A DNA stretch of 64,000 nucleotides from Cafeteria roenbergensis (Eukaryota > Sar > Bigyra > Bicosoecida > Cafeteriaceae), in NCBI GenBank assembly GCA_008330645.1, contig VLTN01000026.1, positions 248,001-312,000 on the forward strand. Reading direction: 5' to 3'. Position 1 is the stretch's first letter; each line of letters opens with the position of its first letter. Of this stretch, positions 42,397 through 53,815 are shown in pieces. The position numbers were made by a program, and so were the translations under genes. Under the pieces are notes generated by a model that was not told the origin of the DNA, ran no database searches, and saw only the letters and a program-made list of their open reading frames with translations.

Positions 42397-45300
42397 TCAG
42401 CTGGGCTTGGCCATCGCCCTCACAGGCGCCAGCTTGCGCAACCGCGCGCGCAGCATGGCCGCGTCTCGCACGCTCAGGGACGGCACCCGCCGCACCAGGT
42501 CGGGCGGCAGCATGGCTTGCAAGTCGTCGATGCGCAGCCGGGCAGCGACGCTCTCCACAGCGGCAGCGAGTGCCGTCGCCGGCGTGAGCTGCGCCACCCG
42601 TTCAAACAAGCGGGCGCGTCCCTGAACAGCTCGGCTGTGCCCCTCGCTCCCGCCGCGAGCCCCCCGACTGTCCCCGCCACCGCCGCCCCGGCCAGGGGAC
42701 GGCAAGAATGGCTTCACCGCCGGCGCGTGCGCGCGCGCCATCGCTGAGGCGGCCGCACTGGACTGTCCCGGCAGACCCCTTGCCGCCGCCCGCCCCGCTG
42801 GCCCCGCCACGTCGCAGCCGGCTGGCGCACCGGCGCGGGCGTCGTGCTGCTGCGCCTCTGAGAGCCCCGCCTCGTCACCCTTGATGGGCGACAGCGATGC
42901 TGACAGCGCGGGCGGGGTGCTCGCCGCCACGCCGCCTGTTGCACCTGCACCCGCGCCCCTGCCCTCAGGCTCCTGCGCTGAGGGCGGCGGCGCGCCGCGA
43001 AGCAACGCGGCACGAAGCGGCAGGGCTGGGGACACTGGCTGGCGCCGGGCGAGCCCGTCGAGTGCGGCTGAGCCGAGCGCCGAGTCGATGACAGACGTGG
43101 ACCCCAGCGCAGCGGAGCTTGCTTCAGCAGAGCCGTGCATGGCAGAGCTGTGGCTGGCAGAGCAGATATCGTCGCTGGGAGCGTCATTGCCCAAACTTCC
43201 GGCCGACGTCTCCTCGCCGGCCGCAGCGCTTGTGCGTCCCGAGATAGCCGGCCCTGGGCGGCTGCGGGCGCCGGCCGCGGGTCCTTGTCCCGGGGAAGGC
43301 ACGTCGGAGGCGGCGTCGCGCTGAGCGCCGGCCTGGTTCGCCGCGGGGCCTTGGGCGCATGGCTCTGGCTCTGGCGCCGAGGGGGGCACGATGGCAGGCT
43401 CGGCCGCGTGGGGAGAGTTGCTCTGACATGAGCGCCTGCTCTCCGACACACCAGCGGCGCCTCCGTGTCCGGCGCGACAACGGGGCCTGGCCTTGACGCC
43501 GGCCATCCCCGCGCGACTGGCTCTGCCCCGGCCCCGCCCGGCCGTGCCCCGGTCAGGTGCGGGACCCTCGTCCTCGTCGTCCTCGCCGTCCTCGCTGTCG
43601 TCGGCTCCCCCCTCCCCCTCCTCCTCATCCGCGGACAGCGCCTCCGAATCGCGCGTCGCCCCACCGTCTGCGGCGTCCTCCTCGCTGCCGGACAGGAGGT
43701 CGTCTTCGATGAAGGAGTCGCTCGCATCGCTCGCGTAGCCGCCGGCGTACGCTCCAGACAGGGCCAGCCCGCTGCCCGCCTGGGCTGCCGCTCGCCGCGC
43801 CTTCGGGCGCCGACGGTGCCGCCTGGCGTCGCGGCGCCGGCGGTCCGCCTCCTCCTCCGCGGACGCCGCCTCTAGCTCCCGCAGCTCTGCAAGCACCGCA
43901 GCGCGAAGTGCCTCGGACCGACGTCGGCGTGACCTTGAGGGCTCTGCAGCAAGCTCCACACCGGTAGCGGGCACGGGCACCAGCCGCGGCCGGCCTCTGC
44001 CGCGAGGCGCCGCCGGCGACGAATCGCTGCTGGAGGACACGGGCTGCGAATCCGCGAGAAGCGGTCCGCCGGCACCGCGACTGGCTTGCTCGGCAGCCAC
44101 GCGGGCCCGGGTTTCAGTCGCGGCTTCCGCGTCTCTCTCCGCCCTTCGCCTCTTCGGCGCCCGCCTGGCTCTGCCTCCCACGTCGATCCCTCCCTCCTCT
44201 GCCGCATCCAGCAGAGCCGCGATCAGGGGCATGCGGCCAGCGTTGGGCCGCCACTCGCCAGGCTCCTGGGCAGCTCCGCCGCGGGCCCTGCCGCCGGGAC
44301 TGCCGGGCGAGCTCGAACGCTGCGTCCAGGGCCGGTCGCTGACCTGGGATCCCCCCCTGTCATCAATGAAGGACGCTTCAAACGCATCCTGCTCGGGGTC
44401 CGTGCCCGACCCGGAGCCATCGGGGTCGGACTCGAAGCCCGTCCCGTGGCGTCGCTGTTGGCCGGCGCGTCCGCCGGCCTCGCCGCCTTTGCCGCTTTGG
44501 CCAGCCTTTGTCCTGCCGCCCGCCCCCGCCCAGCCCTCTTCCGGCTCCTCCTCCTCGGCCTGGTCGTCGAAGAAGGCTCTGGCAAGGCGCTTCGCAGCGG
44601 CCTGGCCAGAGTTCCCTCCGCCGCGGGCGCCCGGACCCGCTGACGGGCGTGCAGGTGCCTCCTCGGCGCGGTCGGGCATCGCGCCTGCGCGCCGCTGGCC
44701 GGTGTTGGCCTGCGGCCGCAGCTGCGGAATGGCATCATCTGCGGAGGTTGCACGCCCATGCGCCGACTCGCCTGCTGTGCGAGCCTTCTTCGGCCGCCTC
44801 TGTACGGCGCTGGCGTCGCTCCCGTCCTCGCTCCCGTCGCCGTCGGCGACGTCGGCGGCTTCAGAGGCCACTGCTCTTGGCAAAATCGCCGCTGACCGGG
44901 CGCCTGGCTTCACGGCGCGGCCCCGACCGACGGCACTAGAGTCCAGCGTGCCGCCCACGAGCGACAGGCGACCGGCCGTGCCGGCGGAGCCCTCCTGGTC
45001 AGAGAGCAGGAGCGCCGACGACTGGGACGGGGAGGCGGCGCCGTTGCTCCGCGCATCCGCCTCGCCAGACTGACTGCCCGCCCCCCGAGCCAATGCTGGC
45101 CTTGACGAGGAGTCGCCTGAGGCCGCGGCGTCGGAGACCCTGGGCGCTGCTGGATGGCTGGCAGGAGCGGCAGGCGGCACTGGCGCTCCAGCAAGGGCCT
45201 GCGTGCCGAGGGAACGCCCTGTCGAGGTGGCTGGCGGCTCGCTAGTCGAGGGGCCTGCTGCTTCCCGGGGCACGGGCCCTGCGGCCGTCGACGAACACTC

Positions 45301-47508
45301 TTGCGGTCGACCGTCCGCCTCCGGCACCGGCGGTTTCAAGCCACTGAGGGCAAGCAGAGCCGCACCAGCAGAGCCAGCAGCAAGGGCCATCGACCACCGG
45401 ACGCTGCCGCAGACTGCCGAGCAATCGTCTAGCGCGACCGCAGGCCTGGGCCGAACTGGCGAGACCAGCTGACCGCTGTCGGCCGCTCGGCCAGAGCCAG
45501 AGAGCGGCGGCTCGGCTGAAGCGGCCTGCGACTCAAGAGAGCACAGGCGGCGGTCGCCCAGCCTGCCGGGGCTCGAGCGCTTGTTATCAACATCAGCCGC
45601 GTTGCTAGGCGTGCTCGCCGAGGCAGCGGCATTGCCAACGGCTGCATCGCAACGAGCTGCGGCATCAGAAGCTGCGGCACCCGTCGCGGACGGGAGTCCC
45701 CTGGCTGAGTCGGATGCGGCGTCGCCTTGCTGCTCAAGCGCCTGATCGGGAAGGCCGGCAAGCGGTTCAGTGGCCCCCGGGCCGCGGCGAGCCAGCAGCG
45801 GAGCCCCGGCCCCAGCCCTGGGCTCCGCCCCGCACTGCAGCTCTGCCGAACGATCAGCGAGCAAAGACCCAGGGGCAGGGTGTCGCTTGCTACGCTCCTC
45901 CCCTGCGGGCTCTGCCGTTCCCTCACCCGGGCCAGGTGCGTGGCTCCTGGCTGGAGCGTCGCGCTCGACAGCGGCGCCCGTTGTCGTTCCCCCAGCTGAA
46001 ACTCCTGCCCAAGGCGGTGCTGCCTCCCCGGCCTCGGCTTCAACAGCCGCCCCTTCCGTTCCCGGTTCTGCTGCTGCAGTCGCTGCTGCTGCTGCTGCTG
46101 CTGCTGCTTCCTCATCCTCGGCCATGGCAGCCAAGGCAAGCAGGGCAGCCTCCTCCTCGGCCTCGGCCGCTCTCACAGCCTCCTCGTCCTCGTCCTCGTC
46201 CAGGTCCCCCTCGTCCTCCTCGTCCTCGTCCTGGCCTTTGTCCTCCTCGTCCTCGTCCTCCTCCTGATCCTCGTCCTCTTGCTCGTCGTCCCCGATATCG
46301 CCATCATCGTGCTCGTCATGCCGGTCCATGCCCTCCTTGTGCATGCCATCGGCACCTCCTCTGTCTAGGTCAGCCGCCGCTCCACCGCCCCTTCGCAATG
46401 CAGGCCCGTCTGCAGCTCGCCCACGCAAGGGCAGCTCGCCTTCGCTCACGAACGACCCGTTCGCGTCGGCCCAGTCGCACGGCTCGTCCATCTCGGCAAG
46501 TTCCCCCGCCCACCCCTCCCCTGCCGCCCCGGCAGGACTTGTAGCCGAGCCGAAACTTTGCCTGTTTTCCATTCGCTCCGGCTCTATGACGCGCACTGAT
46601 GAGCGACGCTGCACCCCCTTTGAGCGACGCTGCCGCTGTGAAGCCGTCACAAGCGGCAAGCCCTCGAGCCCCGCAGACAGGGCAGCATCCTCCGCAAGCA
46701 AGGCAAAGTCGACCGACTCGGCACTGCCTGGGGAGCCGTCCGACGGTGCTGGAGGGTTCACCACAACGTCGCTTTCAGAGCCTTGGTCGAAAGCGGGCTG
46801 CACTGCAGAGTCGTGTTCCGTTCGGCCGGCGGCTTCACCGCCCGGTGTGGCGCGGATTCCCGGGGCACTGACTTGACCCGGGCCAGAACCTGCGTCGTCT
46901 TCCACGGCTGTGTGCGGCAGCAGGGCTTCGGTGCCGCCTGCATCTGGCGCGCCTTGCGCTGCTCGACGCTCCCACCTGGTCGTTCGGCTTGCAGAGGAGG
47001 CGAGCCCAGCCCCCCCTCTGCCTCGTGAGGCAGGGGTCCTGAGCTGGTTGATTCCCATGCGACTCAGGGCCGAAGCCGGCGTGATGGGCATGTGCGAGCC
47101 GTGTGCGCTTGCGCCTCCAACGTTCCCGTGTCGGCTCTCTGGGAAAGGCCCGGCGCGTTCCTCTCTCGGCCGCTCGCGGTAAATCGTGCCAAGCACCCCA
47201 CCGCCGCCACTGCCGCCGCCGCCGCCGACTCCGTTGGCACCCTCATCAAAACCCAGCTGACCATCGGCACGCGGAGGCTGCCCTGCCCACGACATTCGCT
47301 CAGTTGGGGATGCGAGCCCGGTTTCCTCCTCAGCCAGCCCAAGGCAAGGACCAGGAGGCTTGGCACCCTGAAAGCGACCGCCACCTTGCGCCTCGCCCGG
47401 TCCCGGGGCAGGCGGCTGCTCGTCGTTACCCACGGCCCTGGCCAAGGTGGGCACGCTGGGCCTACTTCTGCTGACCTGCCAGCAGTCGTCGTCGTCGTCG
47501 TCGTCGTT

Positions 47509-47546
<38 letters not shown>

Positions 47547-50500
47547 TGATGACCACCTCGTCGTCGGCGGCGGCAGCTGCACCCATTCCCACGCCCCCGG
47601 CCCGCAGCTGGCCGGTAGAGCCGACCCTGACAGCTGCAGCCGACGCGCCGGGCACGTGGCTGCCGCCGCGTCCACCTGCCGCTGCATCGGCAGCGCTGGC
47701 GGCTGGCGCGCGGCGGCCCGCTGCCCGCCCTCCTGCGGCTGCGGCGGGTTGGCGGACTGGGCCCAGGCCCAGGGCGCGCCGAGCCCGCTGCTGCAGATGA
47801 AGCTCCTCAGGCAAATTCAGAGAAAGCTCTGATCGCCCTGCCGCAGTTGCGCAATCAACCGCACTCAGAGCGCGCCAGGCTTGGCAGAGCACAGAGGCAT
47901 GCGTCGCCGTGGCGCCTTGCGAGGCACAGCCAGGGTGCACCACGCTGATTCGCTGGCGGTTTCGCGTGGCAGCAGCCAAGAGGGCCGATCGCTGGACGGC
48001 GGCAGCAAGGCGGGGCGGGAGGCTGCGCGGGCGGCATGCGTTGGACGGCAGCAGCCGCGGCCGAGCCCCGGCCACGGCTGCTGGTGCCATTGCAGCCTGC
48101 GCGGGGCCGGCACGAAAGTCAGCAGCACCCTGGCTCGGCGCGACACCTGGTGAGCCCTGGCGGTGCCCTAGCAGCCGCGAAACCGCGACGGGCCCTGCGC
48201 TCAAGTCCAGGTCGTCCCGCTGGCCGTCCCCACCCGCTGAGCCACCGGCCCCTCTTGCCTGCGAAGCGCTCGCCCAGCCAGCTCCAGCGGGGGCGCCAGT
48301 CCCAGCTGCGGCTGCCGCTGCCGCCGTCGCTGCCCCGTCGGCCGGGGAGTGGAGCGGCTGCGACCCGCCGTAGGCCCGGCTGATAAACGCCGCCTGCGAG
48401 GCCGTGAGGGCGCCAGCATCGCTGCCTGCCCGATTTCGGCTCATGGCCGCCCTGATGTCCGGCTGGCTGGCTCGCGATTGACCTCCGTCAGGGGCCGACG
48501 GCACCTGCGCGCCGGCAACCTGTGACATGCGCAGCTCGCCGACGTCCATGCGCTTCCGCACCAGCCCCGCCCCGGAGGGCACCATCACAGGTGACGCGTC
48601 GCTCATGCGGAACCGCGACGCGTTGCTCCGCAGCGCTGACGCGACGTGGCGGTACTTGCGAAACGCTGCCTCGAATTTGGCCGACTCGGCCCCGGGGGTG
48701 ACCAGCGCCACGATCTCGCCAGCCTTTTGCCGGCCGGTGCGCCCGATGCGCTGAACAGTCCTGACGGGGCTCCCGCTGGCGTCGAACAGCACAATCAGTC
48801 CAACGTCGCCGATGTCAAGCCCCTCCTCGCCAATGCACGTGGCCACTAGGGTGTTGTACCGCCCGCTGCGAAACCGGGCCACGACTGCCTGCTGCTGCTT
48901 CTGAGACTGGCCAGTGATGGAGATGGGACCTTGCGACGAGCTCAGCACGGATGTCGTGGCCTCCTGCTGCGGCCCGCCGTCGCTGGTACCGGCGTCAGCA
49001 GCTGTTGACGACGAGGACGACGAGGAAGCGGCGCCACCAGGTGCAGCGCCCTTGGGCCTGCGGGAGCCGCCCTGCCCCACAAAGGCCGCCGGACGGCAGC
49101 AGTCTGCAGCGTGAGCGCGCAGGTACTTGACGATTTCGTCCACGCTCGGACGCGTTTCGGTGAAGATGATCACCCTCGTGCCGCCTCCCCCCTTGGCGGC
49201 GGCCCCTGACGCCGAGCCCTCAACGGCCGCGGCCACACCAGCGTCCCTGGCGGCGTCGTGCCTCTCAAAGTGATGCCGAACCTTGTCCCCGAGCATCACC
49301 AGCTTGGGGTGCAGGATGTGCCTCCCTGCGCGCTCCAGCTCGGCGAGGCGAGTTGTCAGCTGGCGCCAGGGGTGGGACCGCAGCAGGGTGTTTTCGGCCT
49401 GGGTGCCCTTGCGCTCGCGCGCGAAGCGCTGCAGCGAGCACCAGAACGCGTGCGTGCCGTGCATGAGCAGCTCTGACATGGCCGGCTGGAGCCGCTGCAG
49501 CGTGTAGAGCGCGCTCATGACGCCGTGCCACTCCGGCTGGGGGACCGGGTACTTTCCTGGATTCTTCCTCGCCTCGTCCGCGACTTTGCAGAGGCCCACC
49601 TGGCTGAGCCGCATGGGGTCCCGGTGGGAAATGAGCTTGGCCGCGTGCAGCTGGACGCACAGCGGGCGCAGCACCGCCGCAAACGCGGATTGGAACACCT
49701 TGAGGTCGGAGCTGATGCTAACGGTGATGCGGTCGATGGTGCGGTTGTGCGTGTACGGCGCGACGTCGGGGTCGCCGTCCGCGCGCGCCTCAATGGCCGA
49801 GATGCGCAAGGCATCGATCACACCTTGCACCCGCTTCAGGTCGGACCCCGGCGTGGCGCTCAGAGCGAGAAGCCGGAACCGCGCCCCTGCCTCCTCCATG
49901 AGGCGCACCACCTCGCAGTAGGCGTACTTGCCCGTGGCCCGGTGCGCCTCGTCCACGACCAGCAGGACGATGCGCCGGGCGTCCACGCGGCGCGCCTCCA
50001 AGTCGTTCTGCAACATTTGCGGCGTGCAGTAGATGACCGCCCGCTCTCGCCAATACCCCTCCCGAAGACTGGCAGCCACGCTGCCCTGCATCTGCGCCGT
50101 GTCCTCGGCAGGAATGCCCACGATCTTGTGGCAGGCCTCCACTTGCTGGGCCACAAGCGGCCTCGTGGGAGCCATGAACACCACCTTGCCCGAAGGAAAC
50201 CAGCGCCTGTAGTTGTGCATTACCACGGCCGCGATGAAGGTCTTGCCGAGGCCAGTGGGCAGCGAAACCAGCGTGTTCTCGAACAGCGCGCGGCCCGCAA
50301 TGGCGAGCTGGTACTCGCGTTCGGGGTACTCCGGGTGCGCCGGAAACACCCATGTGCCCGCGTGCGCAGGGTCCAGCGGTGCAGTGCCCAGTCGGACGGC
50401 TTCGTCCCGCAACGCAGCCACCGCAGCTGCACCGGCGGCTGTCTGCACTGGAGCCTCAGCAGGCGGCAATGCGCCAAAGGCCCTTTGCTGCACCGGCGCG

Positions 50501-51129
50501 GAGGCGAAGTCCGAGTCGGTGTCGTCACGGCTGCGACTTGCAATTTCCTGGCCCGACGGAGCCAGTCGGGAAGCCAAGCCTTTGGCCCCGCTTGCCCCCC
50601 ACGTGCTCGCTTCGGACCCATTTCCCACGAGTGGAGCGCCACCCGCCAAGCGGCCGAGACCCGCCGGCTGCAAGAGCCTCCGTTGGCCGGGGATGGCAGG
50701 CTGCACTGCCGCCCTCGCCCCGCGCTGCATCAGCGAGGACGCCGCGTACGAGCGGTGCTCGCTGCGGCTGGCCGCTGCCCGAGCCAGAGCCAAATCGCGC
50801 GCCCGCTGTGCTCCGTACGCAGCCTCCCGCGCTGCGCGCTCGCCGGCCGCGTCAGCAGCAGCAGCACCTCCCCTCCCGGGCCCGGAAGCGCGCGCAGGAG
50901 CGGCAGACGCAAGGCCGCATACAGGGCAGCTGCTCTGCGACGCAGAGATACCTTGAAACTGGCAGCCACGGCATGTGCGGCTCGGGGCCGGCGCCCTGTG
51001 CGGTTGGTCTGCAATGTGAGCGCCGTCAGCGCGCACGTTGCCGGCCGAGCCTGTCGCTGCAGCAACCTCCGCCTCCTCAGCTTCCAGCAAAGCCAGGAGC
51101 TGTGCGGGAAACACGGCACACACGGGCAT
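42397..51129 (-). CDS. FANCM/Mph1-type DNA translocase, very long
   Basis: This apparently intronless gene encodes 2,910 aa. FANCM/Mph1/Hef enzymes remodel stalled forks and D-loops. The SF2 helicase core spans about residues 270-840. It has motif I LPTGLGKT (K296), motif Ia APTRPLVAQQ, DEAH (393-396), LSATPGSD, an alpha-helical insert, the C-lobe motif VIIFTETR, IGEEGLDIG and motif VI QRIGRTGR (793-800), followed by the FANCM-like SPVMVPSG. All ATPase residues are present. Before the core is a C4 zinc-finger-like stretch (TCRGCQ...CPVCG). After it come about 2,000 mostly disordered residues with a 20-residue Asp run, long Asp/Glu runs and two SFI(D/E)DD motifs. No ERCC4 nuclease domain is visible, as in fungal Mph1. 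The start at 51129 is preferred; the frame also opens at 51267, but that extension is read through a G-run. Confidence 0.9.
47485..47545. repeat. GTC/GAC trinucleotide repeat
   Basis: Twenty GTC units (one is GTT) on the plus strand encode a run of 19 Asp and one Asn in the FANCM-like protein. The run directly follows the hydrophobic EVVIS segment. Confidence 0.95.
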
Positions 51130-51873
51130 CGCGAGGTGGGTGGGGGGGGGGGGCGTCGGCGCGCCTGCAGGGCAAATGCTTCGCGCCGGGAGCTGCCCGC
51201 TTGCTTGCCATGGTCGCAGGCGAGCCAGGCATCGTTGCTCGCACCTCGTCATCATCGTGGCAGTCATAACTCATTCCGCGTACCACAGGGGGGGGGGGGG
51301 GGGAGCGCCCACAAGCCCTCCGAGGCGGCCGGCAAACGCGCGCGCGGCGTTTAAACTTGGTTGCGGAAGAGATGGGGCAAGCGGCCCCTCAGGTTGCACC
51401 CGAGGCGAGCCACAGCAACCGTACAATCGGAGCGCGGGATAATGACCCGGGCTTCCTGGTGCAAGGGCACGCCCGCGTGGGACAACTCGGGGTTGCCAGA
51501 GGGTCTGACGTTGGCTCTGCGCATCGACAACTCTGCCCAAGTGATTTCTCCGTCGGCACGATTGCGCGCCAACCTGAGGCGACGGTCACTGCTGGGCTTT
51601 CCCAGAGCGCGTGATTGCTTTGGGCACGGGGTTGGAGTGTGAGCAGCAAAACGAAAACTCGATTCGATGGCTTTTGGACCAACCTCGCATTCCGCAAGCG
51701 CTGAGCACGCACGGCTGGCTGCGTGACGATGTCGGGGCGTGCGCAAGGTTGTTGACAGAAGTGGCACAAGCGGCGCGGAGGAATCTGTCAGCCGTCACGC
51801 ACACGGCTCGCAAGCTACGCTCGGAGGACGGCTGTGGGCCGGCGGGGGGCCCCAAGGCGAGCCAGCACCCGCG
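51130..51873. promoter_or_regulatory. Promoter region of the FANCM-like gene
   Basis: This 744 bp lies between the FANCM start and the WDR89 stop, both on the minus strand. It contains G-runs of 12 (51142-51153) and 16 (51288-51303) on the plus strand. These could form G-quadruplex-like structure near the transcription start. No exon was recognised. Confidence 0.4.
51288..51303 (+). repeat. G16 homopolymer
   Basis: Sixteen consecutive G lie upstream of the FANCM-like start codon. Its length may be affected by sequencing error. Confidence 0.7.
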
Positions 51874-53379
51874 CTACCGCCGCCTGGCCGCCGCGGCCCT
51901 GGCGGCAAGCTTTCCACGAAGGCTCGACTTGCCCTTGCGGTGGGCTCCCGCATCCGAGGGTGTGACTGCATCCACGACGAACGCAGGCGCTGCAGCCGCT
52001 GCGCTGGCCCCGCCAGCAGGCGCGAAGCCGGAGCCCCAGAGGCAGACGCGGCCGTCCTCGCCTCCTGTGACGCACCCCGAGAGCGCTCCTGCTCCGGCAG
52101 CGGCGCCTCCGCCCGCCGCGGCCGCCGCGATCCAGTCGATGCAGCGCACGGAGTCAGAATGCCCCGAGGGCGGCGCAGCGGCCAGCTGCCCGACCGGCTC
52201 GGCGGCGTCTCTTCGCACATTCATCACCGCCACAGCGCCGCTGTCGTGCGCGCTGCCTGCGCAAGTAAGGGCTCCTGATGCCGCGTCGAAGTGGCAGCCA
52301 AGCAGCGTGTCGCAGGCGAGGCCTGCCCTCCTGCACGCGCCGGGCAAGTCCGGAAAGGACGCCACGACGTCCGCCGACGCAAGAGACCACAGCACCAAGT
52401 CCGACGTCGCAGACACACCCCAGGCCCCTCCGTCCCCTGCCCCGAAGAAGCCGCAGGCGCGCACGTGCTGCCTGCCCGGCATGGGGAGGACGGACATCAG
52501 CGCGTCGTCCTCAGTCGCGATGGAGGTGTCGAACAAGGCAACCATTCCGTCCTCCGACCCCGTGATGGCGTGGGCCCCAGAGGGCCCTCCCAGCGCCACG
52601 CACGTCACCGGCTCTGCATGCGTCTCCGTGTACGATCCCAGCGGCGCAGTAGGCTTGCGATCGTCCAAGAAAACCACATCTGTGTCAGCCGCGGCCGCGA
52701 TGAGGTGCCCCCTGGCCGCGATGGCAGCGCACGGCCCCGGCAGAGCCGCTCTGAAGACCGCCGCGCGGGAACGCAGGTCCCAAGCGCGCACCGTGGAGTC
52801 GGCACCGGCCGAGAGAAGAGCGCCCGGCGCGTCGCCATGGAAGGTCACACACGATACCGCAGCAGCATGGCCTCGCAGCTGCGCACGCGAGGCGAGGGGT
52901 TGTGGGGGGGGAGGGGGGAGCGGGAAGCGGGAAGCGGGGTATGAGGGGGGGGGAAGAGGGGGGGTGAACCCAAAGCTGAGCGCACTGGCGGGGTCGAGCC
53001 GAGCCCGAGATGCGGCCAGCCCGGGGGCAGCCACAACCCAAACGGAGCTGCCGGTGATTTCAGCACACTGAAACCACTGCTTTGCCAGCGCGACTTCCGC
53101 GTGGGGAGCGCGAGGGCTCACCACGGCCGCGCCAGTGAGGCCAGCGGAGGACACATGCATCACGCGGACGGCTCCGTCTGACAAGGCCGCAGCAACTGCA
53201 GGTGCTGCGCTTGGTCCGCCCGTTGCGGAATAGCTGCAGTCCAGCACATATTCCGCGCTTGCGGCCGCGGGGATGGCGGCGAAGATGGCATGCGGAGCCG
53301 CCGCGGCGCCTGCAGCGCCCTCGCCACCGAGCTGCGCAGTGGCAACGCAAGGCAGCAAGCTTTGAGCAGCGCTGGCCAT
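51874..53379 (-). CDS. WDR89: WDR89-like WD40 repeat protein
   Basis: Exons complement(53122-53379) and complement(51874-52878) are joined in phase 0 by a 243-nt GTGAGC/GCGCAG intron and give 420 aa, near the 387 aa of human WDR89. Without the splice the frame runs through a Pro-rich pyrimidine tract (about 52890-52970) typical of an intron end. With it, a WD repeat is rebuilt across the junction: ALSDGAVRVMHV..., LRGHAAAVSCVTF, LSAGADSTVRAWDLR. Family signatures follow: LGSYTETHAEPVTCVALGG, ITGSEDGMVALFDT with EDDAL, CDTLLGCHFD, GHSDSVRCIDW and TGGEDGRVCLW. The basic C-terminus (KGKSSLRGKLAARAAAARRR) matches the basic tail of the family. It should form one beta-propeller acting as a scaffold; WDR89's cellular role is poorly defined. 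Confidence 0.85.
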   Translation of the reverse strand: MASAAQSLLPCVATAQLGGEGAAGAAAAPHAIFAAIPAAASAEYVLDCSYSATGGPSAAPAVAAALSDGAVRVMHVSSAGLTGAAVVSPRAPHAEVALAKQWFQCAEITGSSVWVVAAPGLAASRARLDPASALSFGFTPPLPPPSYPASRFPLPPPPPQPLASRAQLRGHAAAVSCVTFHGDAPGALLSAGADSTVRAWDLRSRAAVFRAALPGPCAAIAARGHLIAAAADTDVVFLDDRKPTAPLGSYTETHAEPVTCVALGGPSGAHAITGSEDGMVALFDTSIATEDDALMSVLPMPGRQHVRACGFFGAGDGGAWGVSATSDLVLWSLASADVVASFPDLPGACRRAGLACDTLLGCHFDAASGALTCAGSAHDSGAVAVMNVRRDAAEPVGQLAAAPPSGHSDSVRCIDWIAAAAAGGGAAAGAGALSGCVTGGEDGRVCLWGSGFAPAGGASAAAAAPAFVVDAVTPSDAGAHRKGKSSLRGKLAARAAAARRR

Positions 53380-53815
53380 GCCCCTCCCCCCTCTTGACGC
53401 ACAGCGCAGCGAGTGGGCGCTTGGTGGCTGGGCTGTTGCTCGGCGCTGGCGTGTGGGCGTCGGCCCGTCGTCGGCAGAGCCGCAGTGCTTGCTTTTCTGC
53501 GGCTGCAATGGCCGGCGCCGTCGCAGGGCTGTCACGCTTGAGTGGTTTGGCGGCATGCACTGCCAAGGAGTCACGCGCACAACAGGTGGCCGGCCCGGGC
53601 CGGGACCTCCCTTCCCCCGGGTCTGGGGGGGGGACGCAGGGGATAGCGCGAGAAACTGCACCACTCTGACGGCACCAGGGGTGTCGCGCAGGGCATGGGT
53701 GATGTGCCCGGCTGCTGGGCGCAATGACGACCAATGCGTGCTCATCAACATCAGATGCGATGGCCGAACGACCAAGGTCCTCAGCGGATTGAGAACGCCT
53801 CTGCAGGCGACGCGC
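53380..53815. promoter_or_regulatory. WDR89 promoter and kinase 3 3' flank
   Basis: This 436-bp stretch lies between two minus-strand genes. The WDR89 frame stays open upstream of its ATG, but that extension has no WD features. Nothing else was recognised. Confidence 0.4.

Noticed and set aside
52879-53121. Pro-rich segment as a loop of WDR89
   Set aside because: It is bounded by GTGAGC and GCGCAG in phase 0, ends in a pyrimidine tract, and its removal restores a WD repeat.
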